Shown one piece after another: positions 1-6,845 of a DNA stretch of 7,109 nucleotides. Made by a program: the position numbers and the translations under genes. The DNA lies in contig JAISDQ010000189.1 of assembly GCA_031264605.1 (NCBI GenBank), forward strand, positions 1 to 7,109, in the 5' to 3' direction. Source of the DNA: Synergistaceae bacterium. Lineage in GTDB: Bacteria > Synergistota > Synergistia > Synergistales > Synergistaceae. Each line of letters begins with the position of its first letter. Position 1 is the first letter of the stretch. A model generated the notes under the pieces. The model was not told the DNA's origin, made no database searches, and saw only the letters and a list, made by a program, of their open reading frames with translations.

Positions 1-1138
1 CTACAGGCATAAAACGCGGGACGTTTTTGACCGGACCAACGAATTTCTCGGTTCGAGCATCAACCATGTGGTCGGCATCAGGGACGACGTGATGGTTGGC
101 CTTAGGGACATCAACGGGGAACTCAACGACGTGCAGAAGGAGATAAAAGACATCCTAACGGCGAACGATTCCGTCACCGACGCGTACAGGCAGGCCCGTC
201 AACTTTTGGCCGACGCCGGGACGTCGAAGGATTACGACGAGCAGACACGGATGTACGGCGAAGCCGAACGCTTCATGCGGCTCAGGATGTCGTTCGGGGA
301 GCGGGAGCGGCATCTGCGGCGCAGGCGCGACGATCTCGACCGCGAAAAAATACGCTCGGAGCGAATGATGGAACACAGCACCAACATGATGGGCAAACTG
401 CGCCTCGCCACCGAGATACTCAAGAGCAAGCTCGACTCTATGGAGTCGCTCAAATCGGGGGGCAACATGTATTCCACCGCGCTGGCGCTCCAATTCGCGG
501 AACGCGAGAACAAGCGCCTCGCGCGCGAGATTCACGACGGCCCCATCCAGCAATTCGCGGCGGCCCTGCTGTCCTTCGAATATCTCGAGGGCGTCGCCGC
601 CAAGGGCGACATCAAAGCCGTAAACATCGAGATAGAGCGCATCAAAGAGCAGTTGCAGGAAGCAATGGAGGATTTCAGGGGGTTTTTGATCCAGCTTCAG
701 CCGATCGGGCTCGAAAAGGGGCTCGGACGCGCGATAAGACGGCTCGCCGAAAATATGAACGAGCGCCACGGCATCGAGTTCGATCTGGAACTTCAGCAAG
801 AGGACGACAATTTCCCGTCCGTGCTGAGGTCGAACGTATTCCGTATAGCCCAGGAGGCGGTATCGAACGCCCTCCGGCACGGCGGGGCAAAGCACATCCG
901 CATAAAATACACCTTCGGCGACAGGGGCATGGCTCTTTTGATCGAGGACGACGGATGCGGCTTCGAACCCGAAAAAGGACAGTCGGCGGCGACGGAACGC
1001 GGCTCGTTCGGACTCTCCAACATGTCCGAAAGGATTCATTTCGTCAGCGGCACGATCAATATAGACAGCCATGTCGGCAGAGGCACCAGGATCGTGTTGA
1101 GAGTTCCGATAGGGAGAGATGAAAATGAAAAAAATTAG
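1..1138 (+). CDS. DegS-like sensor histidine kinase (5' partial)
   Basis: Soluble histidine kinase of the HPK7/DegS type, predicted to autophosphorylate on histidine and pass phosphate to the DegU-like regulator encoded next. The frame is open from base 2 to the left edge, so the true start lies upstream. The GTG at 68 and ATG at 92 are internal, because sequence before them continues the DegS-type helical sensor region. Numbering from the codon at base 2, 378 residues are present. Residues 1 to about 160 form a charged coiled-coil DegS-like region with no membrane segment. The dimerisation/phosphoacceptor motif is AREIHDGPIQQ, with H178 at bases 533-535. The ATPase domain shows an N box (EAVSNALRH, N289), a G1 box (EDDGCGF) and a G2 box (GSFGLSNM). 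The stop overlaps the next gene, which indicates translational coupling. The family is clear; the stimulus is unknown. Confidence 0.9.
   Translation, partial: YRHKTRDVFDRTNEFLGSSINHVVGIRDDVMVGLRDINGELNDVQKEIKDILTANDSVTDAYRQARQLLADAGTSKDYDEQTRMYGEAERFMRLRMSFGERERHLRRRRDDLDREKIRSERMMEHSTNMMGKLRLATEILKSKLDSMESLKSGGNMYSTALALQFAERENKRLAREIHDGPIQQFAAALLSFEYLEGVAAKGDIKAVNIEIERIKEQLQEAMEDFRGFLIQLQPIGLEKGLGRAIRRLAENMNERHGIEFDLELQQEDDNFPSVLRSNVFRIAQEAVSNALRHGGAKHIRIKYTFGDRGMALLIEDDGCGFEPEKGQSAATERGSFGLSNMSERIHFVSGTINIDSHVGRGTRIVLRVPIGRDENEKN
1111..1118 (+). promoter_or_regulatory. Ribosome binding site that decides the regulator start
   Basis: AGGGAGAG lies inside the 3' end of the kinase gene. It directly abuts the ATG at 1119 but sits about 6 to 8 bases before the in-frame ATG at 1125. 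Normal Shine-Dalgarno spacing therefore favours 1125 as the start of the response regulator. Confidence 0.6.
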
Positions 1139-1796
1139 GATAGTCGTCGCCGACGATCACCGCCTTTTCAGGGAAGGGCTGCGCAGGCTTCTCGAACTGG
1201 AGGACGACCTCGAGATCGTGGGAGAGGCCAAGGACGGCGCGGAGGCGGTGGACCTGATACTGACCACCGATCCCGACGTGGTGCTCCTCGACATCAACAT
1301 GCCCAAGATGGACGGCGGAGAGGTGATAAAGCATCTGCGCGGCTCCAATATACACTCGAAGTTCATGGCGATAACCGCGTACGACGACGAGGAACATCTC
1401 GCCAACTTATCCGCGCAGGGCATCAACGGATACATACTCAAATCCTCCAGTATGCCGGACCTGCTGGCGGCGCTCCGCTCCGTCAACAGCGGAGAGTCGT
1501 ACGTCGACCCGAAGGTCGCGGGGAAACTGCTGTCCAGCTTTAAACGCAGGGAAGAAAACGACGTAATGCAGCTTCTGACGCAGAGGGAAAAAGAGGTGCT
1601 CTTCTGGCTGTCGCAAGGATTCAACAATCTCGAAATATCGGCGAAAATGGTCTTGAGCGAGAAGACCGTCAAAAACCACGTCTCGCACCTGCTCAGGAAA
1701 CTGAACCTCAACGACCGCACCCAGGCCGCGGTGTTGGCCTGGAGGATGGGGCTGATTCAAAACGATACCCCCAACACGCCGCCCGGTTATCAATAA
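1125..1796 (+). CDS. DegU-like LuxR-family response regulator
   Basis: Transcriptional regulator of the NarL/FixJ type, 223 residues, the usual length for this family. The N-terminal receiver domain (about residues 1-120) has the acidic pair D10-D11, phosphoacceptor D56 in VLLDINMP, switch threonine T84 and lysine K106 in GYILKSS. The C-terminal LuxR helix-turn-helix (about 149-212) begins LTQREKEVL and has a recognition helix around SEKTVKNHVSHLL. It overlaps the DegS-like kinase by 14 bases, or 20 if the ATG at 1119 is used, so the two are almost certainly a cognate pair made from one mRNA. The start at 1125 is preferred for ribosome binding site spacing. Phosphorylation by the kinase should alter DNA binding. 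Target genes cannot be read from this window. Confidence 0.93.
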   Translation: MKKIRIVVADDHRLFREGLRRLLELEDDLEIVGEAKDGAEAVDLILTTDPDVVLLDINMPKMDGGEVIKHLRGSNIHSKFMAITAYDDEEHLANLSAQGINGYILKSSSMPDLLAALRSVNSGESYVDPKVAGKLLSSFKRREENDVMQLLTQREKEVLFWLSQGFNNLEISAKMVLSEKTVKNHVSHLLRKLNLNDRTQAAVLAWRMGLIQNDTPNTPPGYQ

Positions 1797-1810
1797 GCCC
1801 ATTAAGGCCC

Positions 1811-1840
1811 GGGGCGTTTGGCTTGGCGCGTCAGCGCCCC
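1811..1840. terminator. Possible hairpin between convergent genes
   Basis: The 34-bp gap between the converging stop codons and the end of the hybrid kinase gene contain two overlapping inverted repeats. One is GGGGCG (1811-1816) against CGCCCC (1835-1840). The other is GGCGC (1825-1829) against GCGCC (1834-1838) with a 4-base loop. Neither is followed by a T run on either strand, so this is a weak candidate for a bidirectional terminator. It could instead be a chance GC-rich dyad. Confidence 0.25.
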
Positions 1841-4323
1841 TTCAGCATCTCATCCAGCCTGTCTGAAATAGCGTCGTAGCCAAAGTTGACGAGCTGTTCC
1901 TTAATCCACGATATCAGTTCGCCTTCCGACTCGTAACTGTACTGATCGAGTTCATCCATGACGCTCTGCATCGTGTCGATGTCGTAGTCGCGGCTCGCGT
2001 CCAACATTTTTTCAAGTAGCGCGCGGTCGGGCGCGGGAAGCGTGTTCTTGGCGCTATCAGCCTCTTCTCCTATTTCTTCCGCGCTCCTCACCAGACCTTC
2101 GAGCTGCAGAAGCAGAGTCCCGACATTGCCGATAAACGTCTCGTTGCCGGCCATCACCCTGGCGAAATCACCGCCTTTCGCCGATATCTCCAGCGCTTCC
2201 GCCATCCGTCCCGCCTCGTCGGCGTCTATTCCGTAGCAGCTTCCCTTGGCTCCGTGCACTGTGACGGCATATTCGGGAAGCGTGGACTCGGTAACGTTTC
2301 TCAAGGTATCCAGCAATTTCGGCATGTTCTGCGTGAATGACTTGATGACGCCGATGTAGACCGACGCGACGTCGTTGAACCGCTTCATTCCGGCGACTAT
2401 ATCGACGCCGCTTATACGGGTTTTTTCGAGCAGGTTCTTCAGGATAGCGTCGCGGTCCTTCTTGGCGCCGGCGCCATACGTGCCTTCCTCCGCCTGGCGT
2501 ATCGTCTCGGGGCTCTGTTTGTCCCTCACGAACTGGCGGAGGGCCGCGTCCAGTTTCACCACGTCGATCGGCTTGGTCAGAAACGCCTGAAACCCGTTTT
2601 CCAGAAACAGTTTGTCGTTGCCGACTATCGCGTTTGCCGTCAGCGCGATTATCGGGACCGTCTTCGCGTACTCGCTGCCGATCTCCTCCCGGATTTTTTT
2701 GACCGTCTCGATCCCGTCCAGCCCGGGCATCATGTGATCCATGAAGACAGCGTCGTAGTGAGTTTCCTCCCTGCGAATCAAATCGATCGCGTCCATGCCG
2801 CTGGTCACGCAGTCGATCGTCAGCCCTTCATACGCCATCATCATGCCCTTTGCCACGTCTAGGTTCATGGACACGTCGTCCACGACCAAAACCCTGCCAT
2901 ACGGCATCGGGACATAATCGATGTTCTTCACCCTGCGGTTTTCTCCCTCCAGGAAACGGAAACCCTTGAGGTTGTCCACGCACTCCTTTCCCAGGGGACG
3001 GGGATCAGTGACGCGCTGTCTGACGCGCACGGAAAATTTGCTGCCGCTCCCATACTCGCTCTCGACGTTTATGGAGCCGTCCATCATCAGGACGAGACGC
3101 TTGCAGATGGAGAGCCCGAGGCCGGTCCCTTCTATGGTGCGGTGGTTCAGCATGTCGACCTGCTGATAATCGGAGAACAGTTTTGGGATATTTTCCTCCG
3201 AAATGCCTATTCCCGAATCCTTTACATAACAGTCGAGCCAGATTTCGTCGTCCTCCCTGACGCACGAAAATCCGAGTTCCACGACCCCCTGAGGCGTGTA
3301 CTTTATGGCGTTCGAAAGCAGGTTGTTCAGTATCTGTTTGAGGCGAAGCTCGTCGCCAAAGAGCCTGTTCGGCAGGTTTTCGTCGATGTTCAGTTTGAAC
3401 TCGATGGCCTTGGAGCCTATACGCACCATGTTCATGCTCACGGTGTCGCTTATGATGCTCGCCACTTCGTAGTCTATGGGAACCAGCTCGAAACGGCCCG
3501 ATTCTATCTTGGATATATCCAGGATGTCGTTGATTATATTGAGCAGGGTGACTCCCGAGCCGTATATTTTTTCGAGGTTGAGGAGCGTGTCCTGCGGCAG
3601 ATGTTTTCGCAGTTCGAGTTCGGCAAGGCCGTTTATGACGTTGAGAGGCGTGCGTATCTCGTGGCTCATGCTGGCGAGGAATTCGCTCTTCGCCCTGCTC
3701 GCCGCCTCCGCCGCCTCCTTGGCGCGCGATGTCTCGGTGATATCGTGATACAGGGACATTATGCCCTCGGCGTCCCCCTCGCCGTTGCGCATGGCGGTGG
3801 TGGTGATGTTGTAGGTACGCAGGCCGCCGCCTATGTCGATGGTCTCCTGGCCCGTTATCGTCTCCTTCGACTTTATCGCGAGCGCGATTCTCTTCGCCAC
3901 GTGCCTCAGCAAATCGGGATTGTTGAACCGCGCGAATATTTCCGTGAAGTGCCTTCCGTCGACGAGCCCGAAATTCTGGATGCCGGTGACGCGCAGGAAC
4001 GTATTCGTGCAATAGGCGAGATAACCGTCCTTGTCGAACAGCAGGATGATATTGGGGCTGTTCTCGATCAGCATGCCCAGGAACCTCTCCTGCTTGGATC
4101 TCTCCGCGTTCAGCGTGGAGGCCAGCCTGTCGCGTATAGTAGCGACGGATTCGGCGCGGCTTATGGTTTTTTGAAGCGCGGATAGCTGACGGCTCAGTTT
4201 TTTCACCTGTGACTGAAGGCCTGTGTTCTCGGCCGTCAATTTGGCGTTTTCGGACGCGCCGTCCTCGCCTGGGGCGACCGCCGGGGCGCAGGGCGCGTCC
4301 GTCCCGTTGACGTCGATACTCAT
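1831..4323 (-). CDS. Hybrid sensor histidine kinase with PAS, receiver and HPt domains
   Basis: An 830-residue soluble hybrid kinase without signal peptide or membrane helix. Domains in order: a coiled coil (about 26-75); a PAS domain (about 78-195); HisKA with SMSHEIRTP and phosphoacceptor H221; an ATPase domain with N338 (N box), DSGIGIS at D369 (G1) and GTGLGLSI near 399 (G2); a receiver (about 476-598) with D482-D483, phosphoacceptor D529 in FMDHMMPG, T562 and K584; an HPt domain with H690 in HGAKGS; and a helical C-terminal tail (about 760-826). All phosphotransfer residues are intact, so a full His-Asp-His relay can run in one protein. It starts 7 bp after the FIST stop and has no strong ribosome binding site, so translation is probably coupled. 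The likely final acceptor is the HD-GYP receiver in the same operon (inference). It resembles NahK-type kinases. Confidence 0.95.
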   Translation of the reverse strand: MSIDVNGTDAPCAPAVAPGEDGASENAKLTAENTGLQSQVKKLSRQLSALQKTISRAESVATIRDRLASTLNAERSKQERFLGMLIENSPNIILLFDKDGYLAYCTNTFLRVTGIQNFGLVDGRHFTEIFARFNNPDLLRHVAKRIALAIKSKETITGQETIDIGGGLRTYNITTTAMRNGEGDAEGIMSLYHDITETSRAKEAAEAASRAKSEFLASMSHEIRTPLNVINGLAELELRKHLPQDTLLNLEKIYGSGVTLLNIINDILDISKIESGRFELVPIDYEVASIISDTVSMNMVRIGSKAIEFKLNIDENLPNRLFGDELRLKQILNNLLSNAIKYTPQGVVELGFSCVREDDEIWLDCYVKDSGIGISEENIPKLFSDYQQVDMLNHRTIEGTGLGLSICKRLVLMMDGSINVESEYGSGSKFSVRVRQRVTDPRPLGKECVDNLKGFRFLEGENRRVKNIDYVPMPYGRVLVVDDVSMNLDVAKGMMMAYEGLTIDCVTSGMDAIDLIRREETHYDAVFMDHMMPGLDGIETVKKIREEIGSEYAKTVPIIALTANAIVGNDKLFLENGFQAFLTKPIDVVKLDAALRQFVRDKQSPETIRQAEEGTYGAGAKKDRDAILKNLLEKTRISGVDIVAGMKRFNDVASVYIGVIKSFTQNMPKLLDTLRNVTESTLPEYAVTVHGAKGSCYGIDADEAGRMAEALEISAKGGDFARVMAGNETFIGNVGTLLLQLEGLVRSAEEIGEEADSAKNTLPAPDRALLEKMLDASRDYDIDTMQSVMDELDQYSYESEGELISWIKEQLVNFGYDAISDRLDEMLKGR

Positions 4324-4330
4324 AACCGCG

Positions 4331-5488
4331 TCACAGCACGCATATGATCACAGAATCGTTCTGAAGCTGATTTGAGATGCTTCCGTCCTTTAAAAACGCC
4401 GGAAATATCTCGCCGCCCGAGTAGACGAAGTGATAAGCGACGGAATCGTCCACGCACTTGTCCACTTCGTCGTGTTCCGCCATCACTTTAGTGCCCAGCA
4501 TCCAGCTGCGCGCCACGCACGAGTAGATGAGCATGCTCCTGCCTCGGATTTCCGCCATTGCCTCGCGTATCTTTTCCCCGGTCGACGTTATGACGTCCTC
4601 CGGCCCCATGGTGGCTACGGCGAGCGTGGAATCGACGGGGAGCGACCCGCAGAGTACGAGCGCTCCTTCCGGGGTCGCGCTGATGCACGCGCGGGTCAGA
4701 AAAGAGCCGTCGCTGAGTTTTATCACGAACGGCATTGACTCTAATCCAGTAATATTGCCGTCTTTGGCCAGTCCTAACGATTCGAGGTAGCTCAGGGCCG
4801 TCATGCCGTTCACCGTTTTCAGTATATTCTTGCTGACGTCAGTCACTATCGCCTTCTGTTTCAGTATCTTGTCCTCCGGCACCGTGGCGCTGACAAACAT
4901 CGGCTTGACGTCGCCGATCAATCCCAGCAACACCAGGGAAGTAGGGTAAAATTCACCGTTGTGGATGGTGTATGATCTGCTGAAATCATGCTCGTTCGAG
5001 ATCGACACGGTGCCGAAGGCCGGTATTTGGCGTCCGGACAGCTCGTTTATCTTTTCGATAAACTCGTCTCCCCCGATGTTCGTCATGAAGGGTATGAAGG
5101 GCATTATCAGCGCGGGTTTCTCCTGAAGGCTTCCTATCACCCGTCCGTACGCCTCGGTTACGGGTCCGTTCAAATCGTCCGAGACCGGGGAAGATACGCC
5201 CGAGACGAACCTCACGTCGTCGCTCGTGAGGACGGTGACGGTAAGCGCGAGCTGGCTCTTCAACCCCTGCACCTGGATGCTCAGCGACGTACAGCCCACC
5301 ACGTCGAACGGCAGGCGCTCGCAGAGTTTCCGCACTACGTCGCTCTCGTCAAACTCGCAGGCACAGTGCAGAATTCCGACGGAATTCGACATCAGCCCGC
5401 CCTCCAGGTCAAGCTGATTCAGAACCTCCGAGACCGCCGTTTCGACGTCGTCTATTTCCTCAGTGAAAGCTGTGAACATCCTGATCAT
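4331..5488 (-). CDS. FIST-domain sensory protein (NosP-like)
   Basis: A stand-alone FIST protein of 385 residues. FIST_N spans about residues 28-193, with a hydrophobic strand leading into VVGCTS near residue 66. FIST_C spans about 225-365, with YSCVAR near 323-327 and the GGEIFP motif at 358-363, a hallmark of the family's C-terminal part. It has no signal peptide or membrane segment, so it should act in the cytoplasm. FIST domains are small-ligand sensors. In Proteobacteria the FIST protein NosP binds haem and nitric oxide and controls a neighbouring hybrid kinase. Histidines at 41, 167, 176, 339 and 353 are available, but no haem ligand can be assigned. An in-frame ATG at 5494 touches the ribosome binding site, so the ATG at 5488 is preferred. 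That start overlaps the HD-GYP stop as ATGA. FIST membership is well supported; the ligand is inferred. Confidence 0.88.
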   Translation of the reverse strand: MIRMFTAFTEEIDDVETAVSEVLNQLDLEGGLMSNSVGILHCACEFDESDVVRKLCERLPFDVVGCTSLSIQVQGLKSQLALTVTVLTSDDVRFVSGVSSPVSDDLNGPVTEAYGRVIGSLQEKPALIMPFIPFMTNIGGDEFIEKINELSGRQIPAFGTVSISNEHDFSRSYTIHNGEFYPTSLVLLGLIGDVKPMFVSATVPEDKILKQKAIVTDVSKNILKTVNGMTALSYLESLGLAKDGNITGLESMPFVIKLSDGSFLTRACISATPEGALVLCGSLPVDSTLAVATMGPEDVITSTGEKIREAMAEIRGRSMLIYSCVARSWMLGTKVMAEHDEVDKCVDDSVAYHFVYSGGEIFPAFLKDGSISNQLQNDSVIICVL

Positions 5489-6594
5489 GAACATCCCTCC
5501 CGATTTTGTCGATTATTGGCGTTGCGCATCACCGACTCGAATTCGCTTTCGTTGGTTCTCACGATCTCTATGAGGCGGGGGTCGAAATGCGTACCCGAAT
5601 CCCTGTAGAGAATATCGAACGCCTCTCTGGGCGAGAAAGCCCTCTTGTACGGCCGGACGGAAGTGAGCGCGTCGAACACGTCGGCTATCGCCGCGATTCG
5701 GGCGCCTATGGGAATGCCGGTTCCCGCGAGCCCCTTCGGATAACCCGTCCCATCCCACTTTTCGTGATGATAGTACACGATCTCGAACGCCTCGTGAAGC
5801 AGGGAATCGTCCTCCTGATTGACCAGGGCGGCCTCCAGCATTTTAGCGCCGTAAACGGGGTGCGACTTGATGGTCGTGAACTCATCGTCCGTCAAACGTC
5901 CCGGCTTCAGAAGGACGCTGTCCGGCATCGCTATCTTGCCAAGGTCATGCAGTTTCATGGCCTCGACGATGTCCTCAGCCTTGTTGCCGGTAAGCGCGTA
6001 TCCCTCGGCGGGGTTTTTGACGAGCGCCTCGACAATGATCCGGGCGTAGCCCGTGGTGCGCGCTATATGCTCCCCAGTGTCGTGGTCCCTCATGTCGCTC
6101 GCCATCGCGAGCAGTTCCAGCGTTATCCTGTCCCGCTGCTCCAGTTTGCGGTTGGTCTGCCGCAGTTCCTCAGTCTTTTCTTCCACGAGCGTCTCGAGGT
6201 GATGCCTGTATCTGTACAGTTCGAGCTGGAGATGCACCCGCGTGATGAGGGATTTCGGTTTGAACGGCTTGAGCAGGTAATCCATCGCCCCCATCTCGAG
6301 CGCCCGTATCTCGTCGTCGCCGTTCACCGAGCCTGTCAGGAATATGACGGGGATTTCGCGAAACTTTGGGTCGGCCTGAAGGACTTCCAGCACGTCGAAA
6401 CCCGACATGCCCGGCATGTTATAATCCAGGAGGATCAAATCAGCCATGTTATTGCCCAGAAATTTGAGCGCCGTTTCGCCAGAGGTAAACGGCCTGACGT
6501 TGTACTCCTGCTTCAGCGCGGACAATATGGAATTCAATATTATAGGGTCGTCATCTACGGTAAGAATGACCGATTTGGAGTCATGTTTGGACAC
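5485..6594 (-). CDS. Response regulator with HD-GYP domain (cyclic-di-GMP phosphodiesterase)
   Basis: A 369-residue RpfG-type protein. The receiver (about 8-120) has D14-D16, phosphoacceptor D57 in LILLDYNMPG, T87 and K109. A coiled-coil linker (about 125-155) leads to an HD-GYP domain (about 156-350). The metal-ligand pattern is complete: H171-D172 and H176 in HDTGEH, H216-D217 in LHDLGK, H245, H276-H277 in YYHHEKWDGTGYP, and D305 in ADVFDAL. The GYP signature (284-286) is intact. The expected reaction is hydrolysis of cyclic-di-GMP to pGpG or GMP, controlled by phosphorylation. The GTG start has AAGGAGG five bases upstream, and no nearby in-frame ATG competes. This is the first gene of the operon with the FIST protein and the hybrid kinase, so it is the probable output of that relay. 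Actual cyclic-di-GMP activity is inferred from intact motifs. Confidence 0.94.
   Translation of the reverse strand: MSKHDSKSVILTVDDDPIILNSILSALKQEYNVRPFTSGETALKFLGNNMADLILLDYNMPGMSGFDVLEVLQADPKFREIPVIFLTGSVNGDDEIRALEMGAMDYLLKPFKPKSLITRVHLQLELYRYRHHLETLVEEKTEELRQTNRKLEQRDRITLELLAMASDMRDHDTGEHIARTTGYARIIVEALVKNPAEGYALTGNKAEDIVEAMKLHDLGKIAMPDSVLLKPGRLTDDEFTTIKSHPVYGAKMLEAALVNQEDDSLLHEAFEIVYYHHEKWDGTGYPKGLAGTGIPIGARIAAIADVFDALTSVRPYKRAFSPREAFDILYRDSGTHFDPRLIEIVRTNESEFESVMRNANNRQNREGCS
5495..5500 (-). promoter_or_regulatory. Ribosome binding site of the FIST gene
   Basis: GGAGGG on the minus strand lies inside the 3' end of the HD-GYP gene. It directly abuts the ATG at 5494 but is 6 bases from the ATG at 5488, which makes 5488 the likely start. 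This start forms an ATGA overlap with the preceding stop codon. Confidence 0.65.
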
Positions 6595-6599
6595 GGCGG

Positions 6600-6606
6600 C
6601 CTCCTT
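6600..6606 (-). promoter_or_regulatory. Ribosome binding site of the HD-GYP gene
   Basis: A perfect AAGGAGG on the minus strand, five bases before the GTG at 6594. It confirms the non-ATG start and predicts efficient translation of the first gene of the operon. Confidence 0.8.
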
Positions 6607-6655
6607 GTCGTGACGTGAAACGGTCGCGCGGCGGCCGCTTCACTCACGGATATGC

Positions 6656-6672
6656 GCGCGGCTGCGCCGCGC
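6656..6672. repeat. GC-rich perfect inverted repeat in the operon leader
   Basis: GCGCGGC (6656-6662) and GCCGCGC (6666-6672) form a perfect 7-bp stem with a 3-base loop. It lies in the predicted 5' leader of the HD-GYP operon. A further copy of GCGCGGC occurs at 6626-6632, so the arm at 6666-6672 could pair with either one. There is no adjacent T run, so it is not an ordinary intrinsic terminator. Confidence 0.5.
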
Positions 6673-6676
6673 TGGT

Positions 6677-6696
6677 TCCGACAATAATTATTCGGA
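6677..6696. promoter_or_regulatory. Operator-like imperfect dyad
   Basis: TCCGA (6677-6681) and TCGGA (6692-6696) flank an AT-rich core that includes the perfect palindrome AATAATTATT (6683-6692). The two dyads are centred one base apart. The site lies just downstream of the predicted -10 box of the minus-strand operon, where a bound repressor could block transcription. No known operator consensus is matched. Confidence 0.3.
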
Positions 6697-6707
6697 TGCT
6701 TACAGGT

Positions 6708-6713
6708 ATTATA
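6708..6713 (-). promoter_or_regulatory. Consensus -10 box, probable promoter of the HD-GYP/FIST/kinase operon
   Basis: A perfect TATAAT on the minus strand sits in an AT-rich island 114 bases upstream of the GTG start. It would begin transcription near 6701 and give a leader of about 105 bases. A 17-base spacer puts only TATATG (6736-6731) at -35, a poor match. TTGGCA at 6728-6723 is a better -35 sequence but lies only 9 bases from the -10 box. An activator may be needed, or the start may be elsewhere. Confidence 0.45.
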
Positions 6714-6743
6714 TAAGGAAACTGCCAAAACATATATATTTCT

Positions 6744-6762
6744 CTCGCGTCCGTATCGCGAG
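6744..6762. repeat. Inverted repeat CTCGCG-N7-CGCGAG
   Basis: Two perfect 6-base arms (6744-6749 and 6757-6762) with a 7-base spacer lie between the divergent transcription units. The T run at about 6773-6779 is too far away for a classical terminator, so the dyad fits a protein-binding site better. No regulator can be assigned. Confidence 0.35.
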
Positions 6763-6808
6763 TGCGGGAAAATTTTTTTCGCCGGTTCATCAATTCTTCA
6801 TATTTTTC

Positions 6809-6817
6809 TGATATGCT
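6809..6817 (+). promoter_or_regulatory. Probable extended -10 promoter for the copZ-like gene
   Basis: TGATATGCT matches the extended -10 form TGnTATnnT. Transcription would start near 6824, just before the ribosome binding site. No good -35 box is found at 16-18 bases; TTCATC at 6786-6791 is about 20 bases away. The short leader fits a compact metal-regulated promoter. Confidence 0.4.
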
Positions 6818-6828
6818 TTCAATATCAA

Positions 6829-6835
6829 AAGGAGG
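6829..6835 (+). promoter_or_regulatory. Ribosome binding site of the copZ-like gene
   Basis: AAGGAGG, extended by further G residues to 6838, lies 7 to 10 bases before the ATG at 6846. It fixes that ATG as the start and rules out the in-frame GTG at 6762. Confidence 0.75.
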
Positions 6836-6845
6836 GGGAACGGCG

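Noticed and set aside
68..1138. Complete kinase gene starting at the GTG at 68
   Set aside because: The frame stays open to the left edge, the upstream codons continue the DegS-type helical region, and no ribosome binding site precedes the GTG.
5506..6618. A long open frame of about 370 codons on the plus strand, opposite the HD-GYP gene
   Set aside because: It mirrors a gene with complete receiver and HD-GYP motifs, shows no recognisable domain, and is explained by GC-rich codon bias leaving antisense frames open. Similar antisense frames opposite the two kinases were rejected for the same reason.
6595..6707. Cyclic-di-GMP riboswitch in the leader of the HD-GYP gene
   Set aside because: The conserved GEMM core elements and the tetraloop/receptor arrangement could not be found; only simple GC-rich hairpins are visible.
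6714..6728. Sigma-54 promoter on the minus strand, from TTGGCAGTTTCCTTA
   Set aside because: The -24 half resembles TGGCA, but the -12 half reads TTAT instead of TTGC, so the essential GC is missing.
6744..6779. Intrinsic terminator formed by the CTCGCG dyad and the downstream T run
   Set aside because: The T run begins about 10 bases after the stem, and no gene ends just upstream on the plus strand.
6762..6845. N-terminal extension of the copZ-like gene from the GTG at 6762
   Set aside because: There is no ribosome binding site before it, the extra residues do not resemble an HMA domain, and a strong ribosome binding site directly precedes the ATG at 6846.
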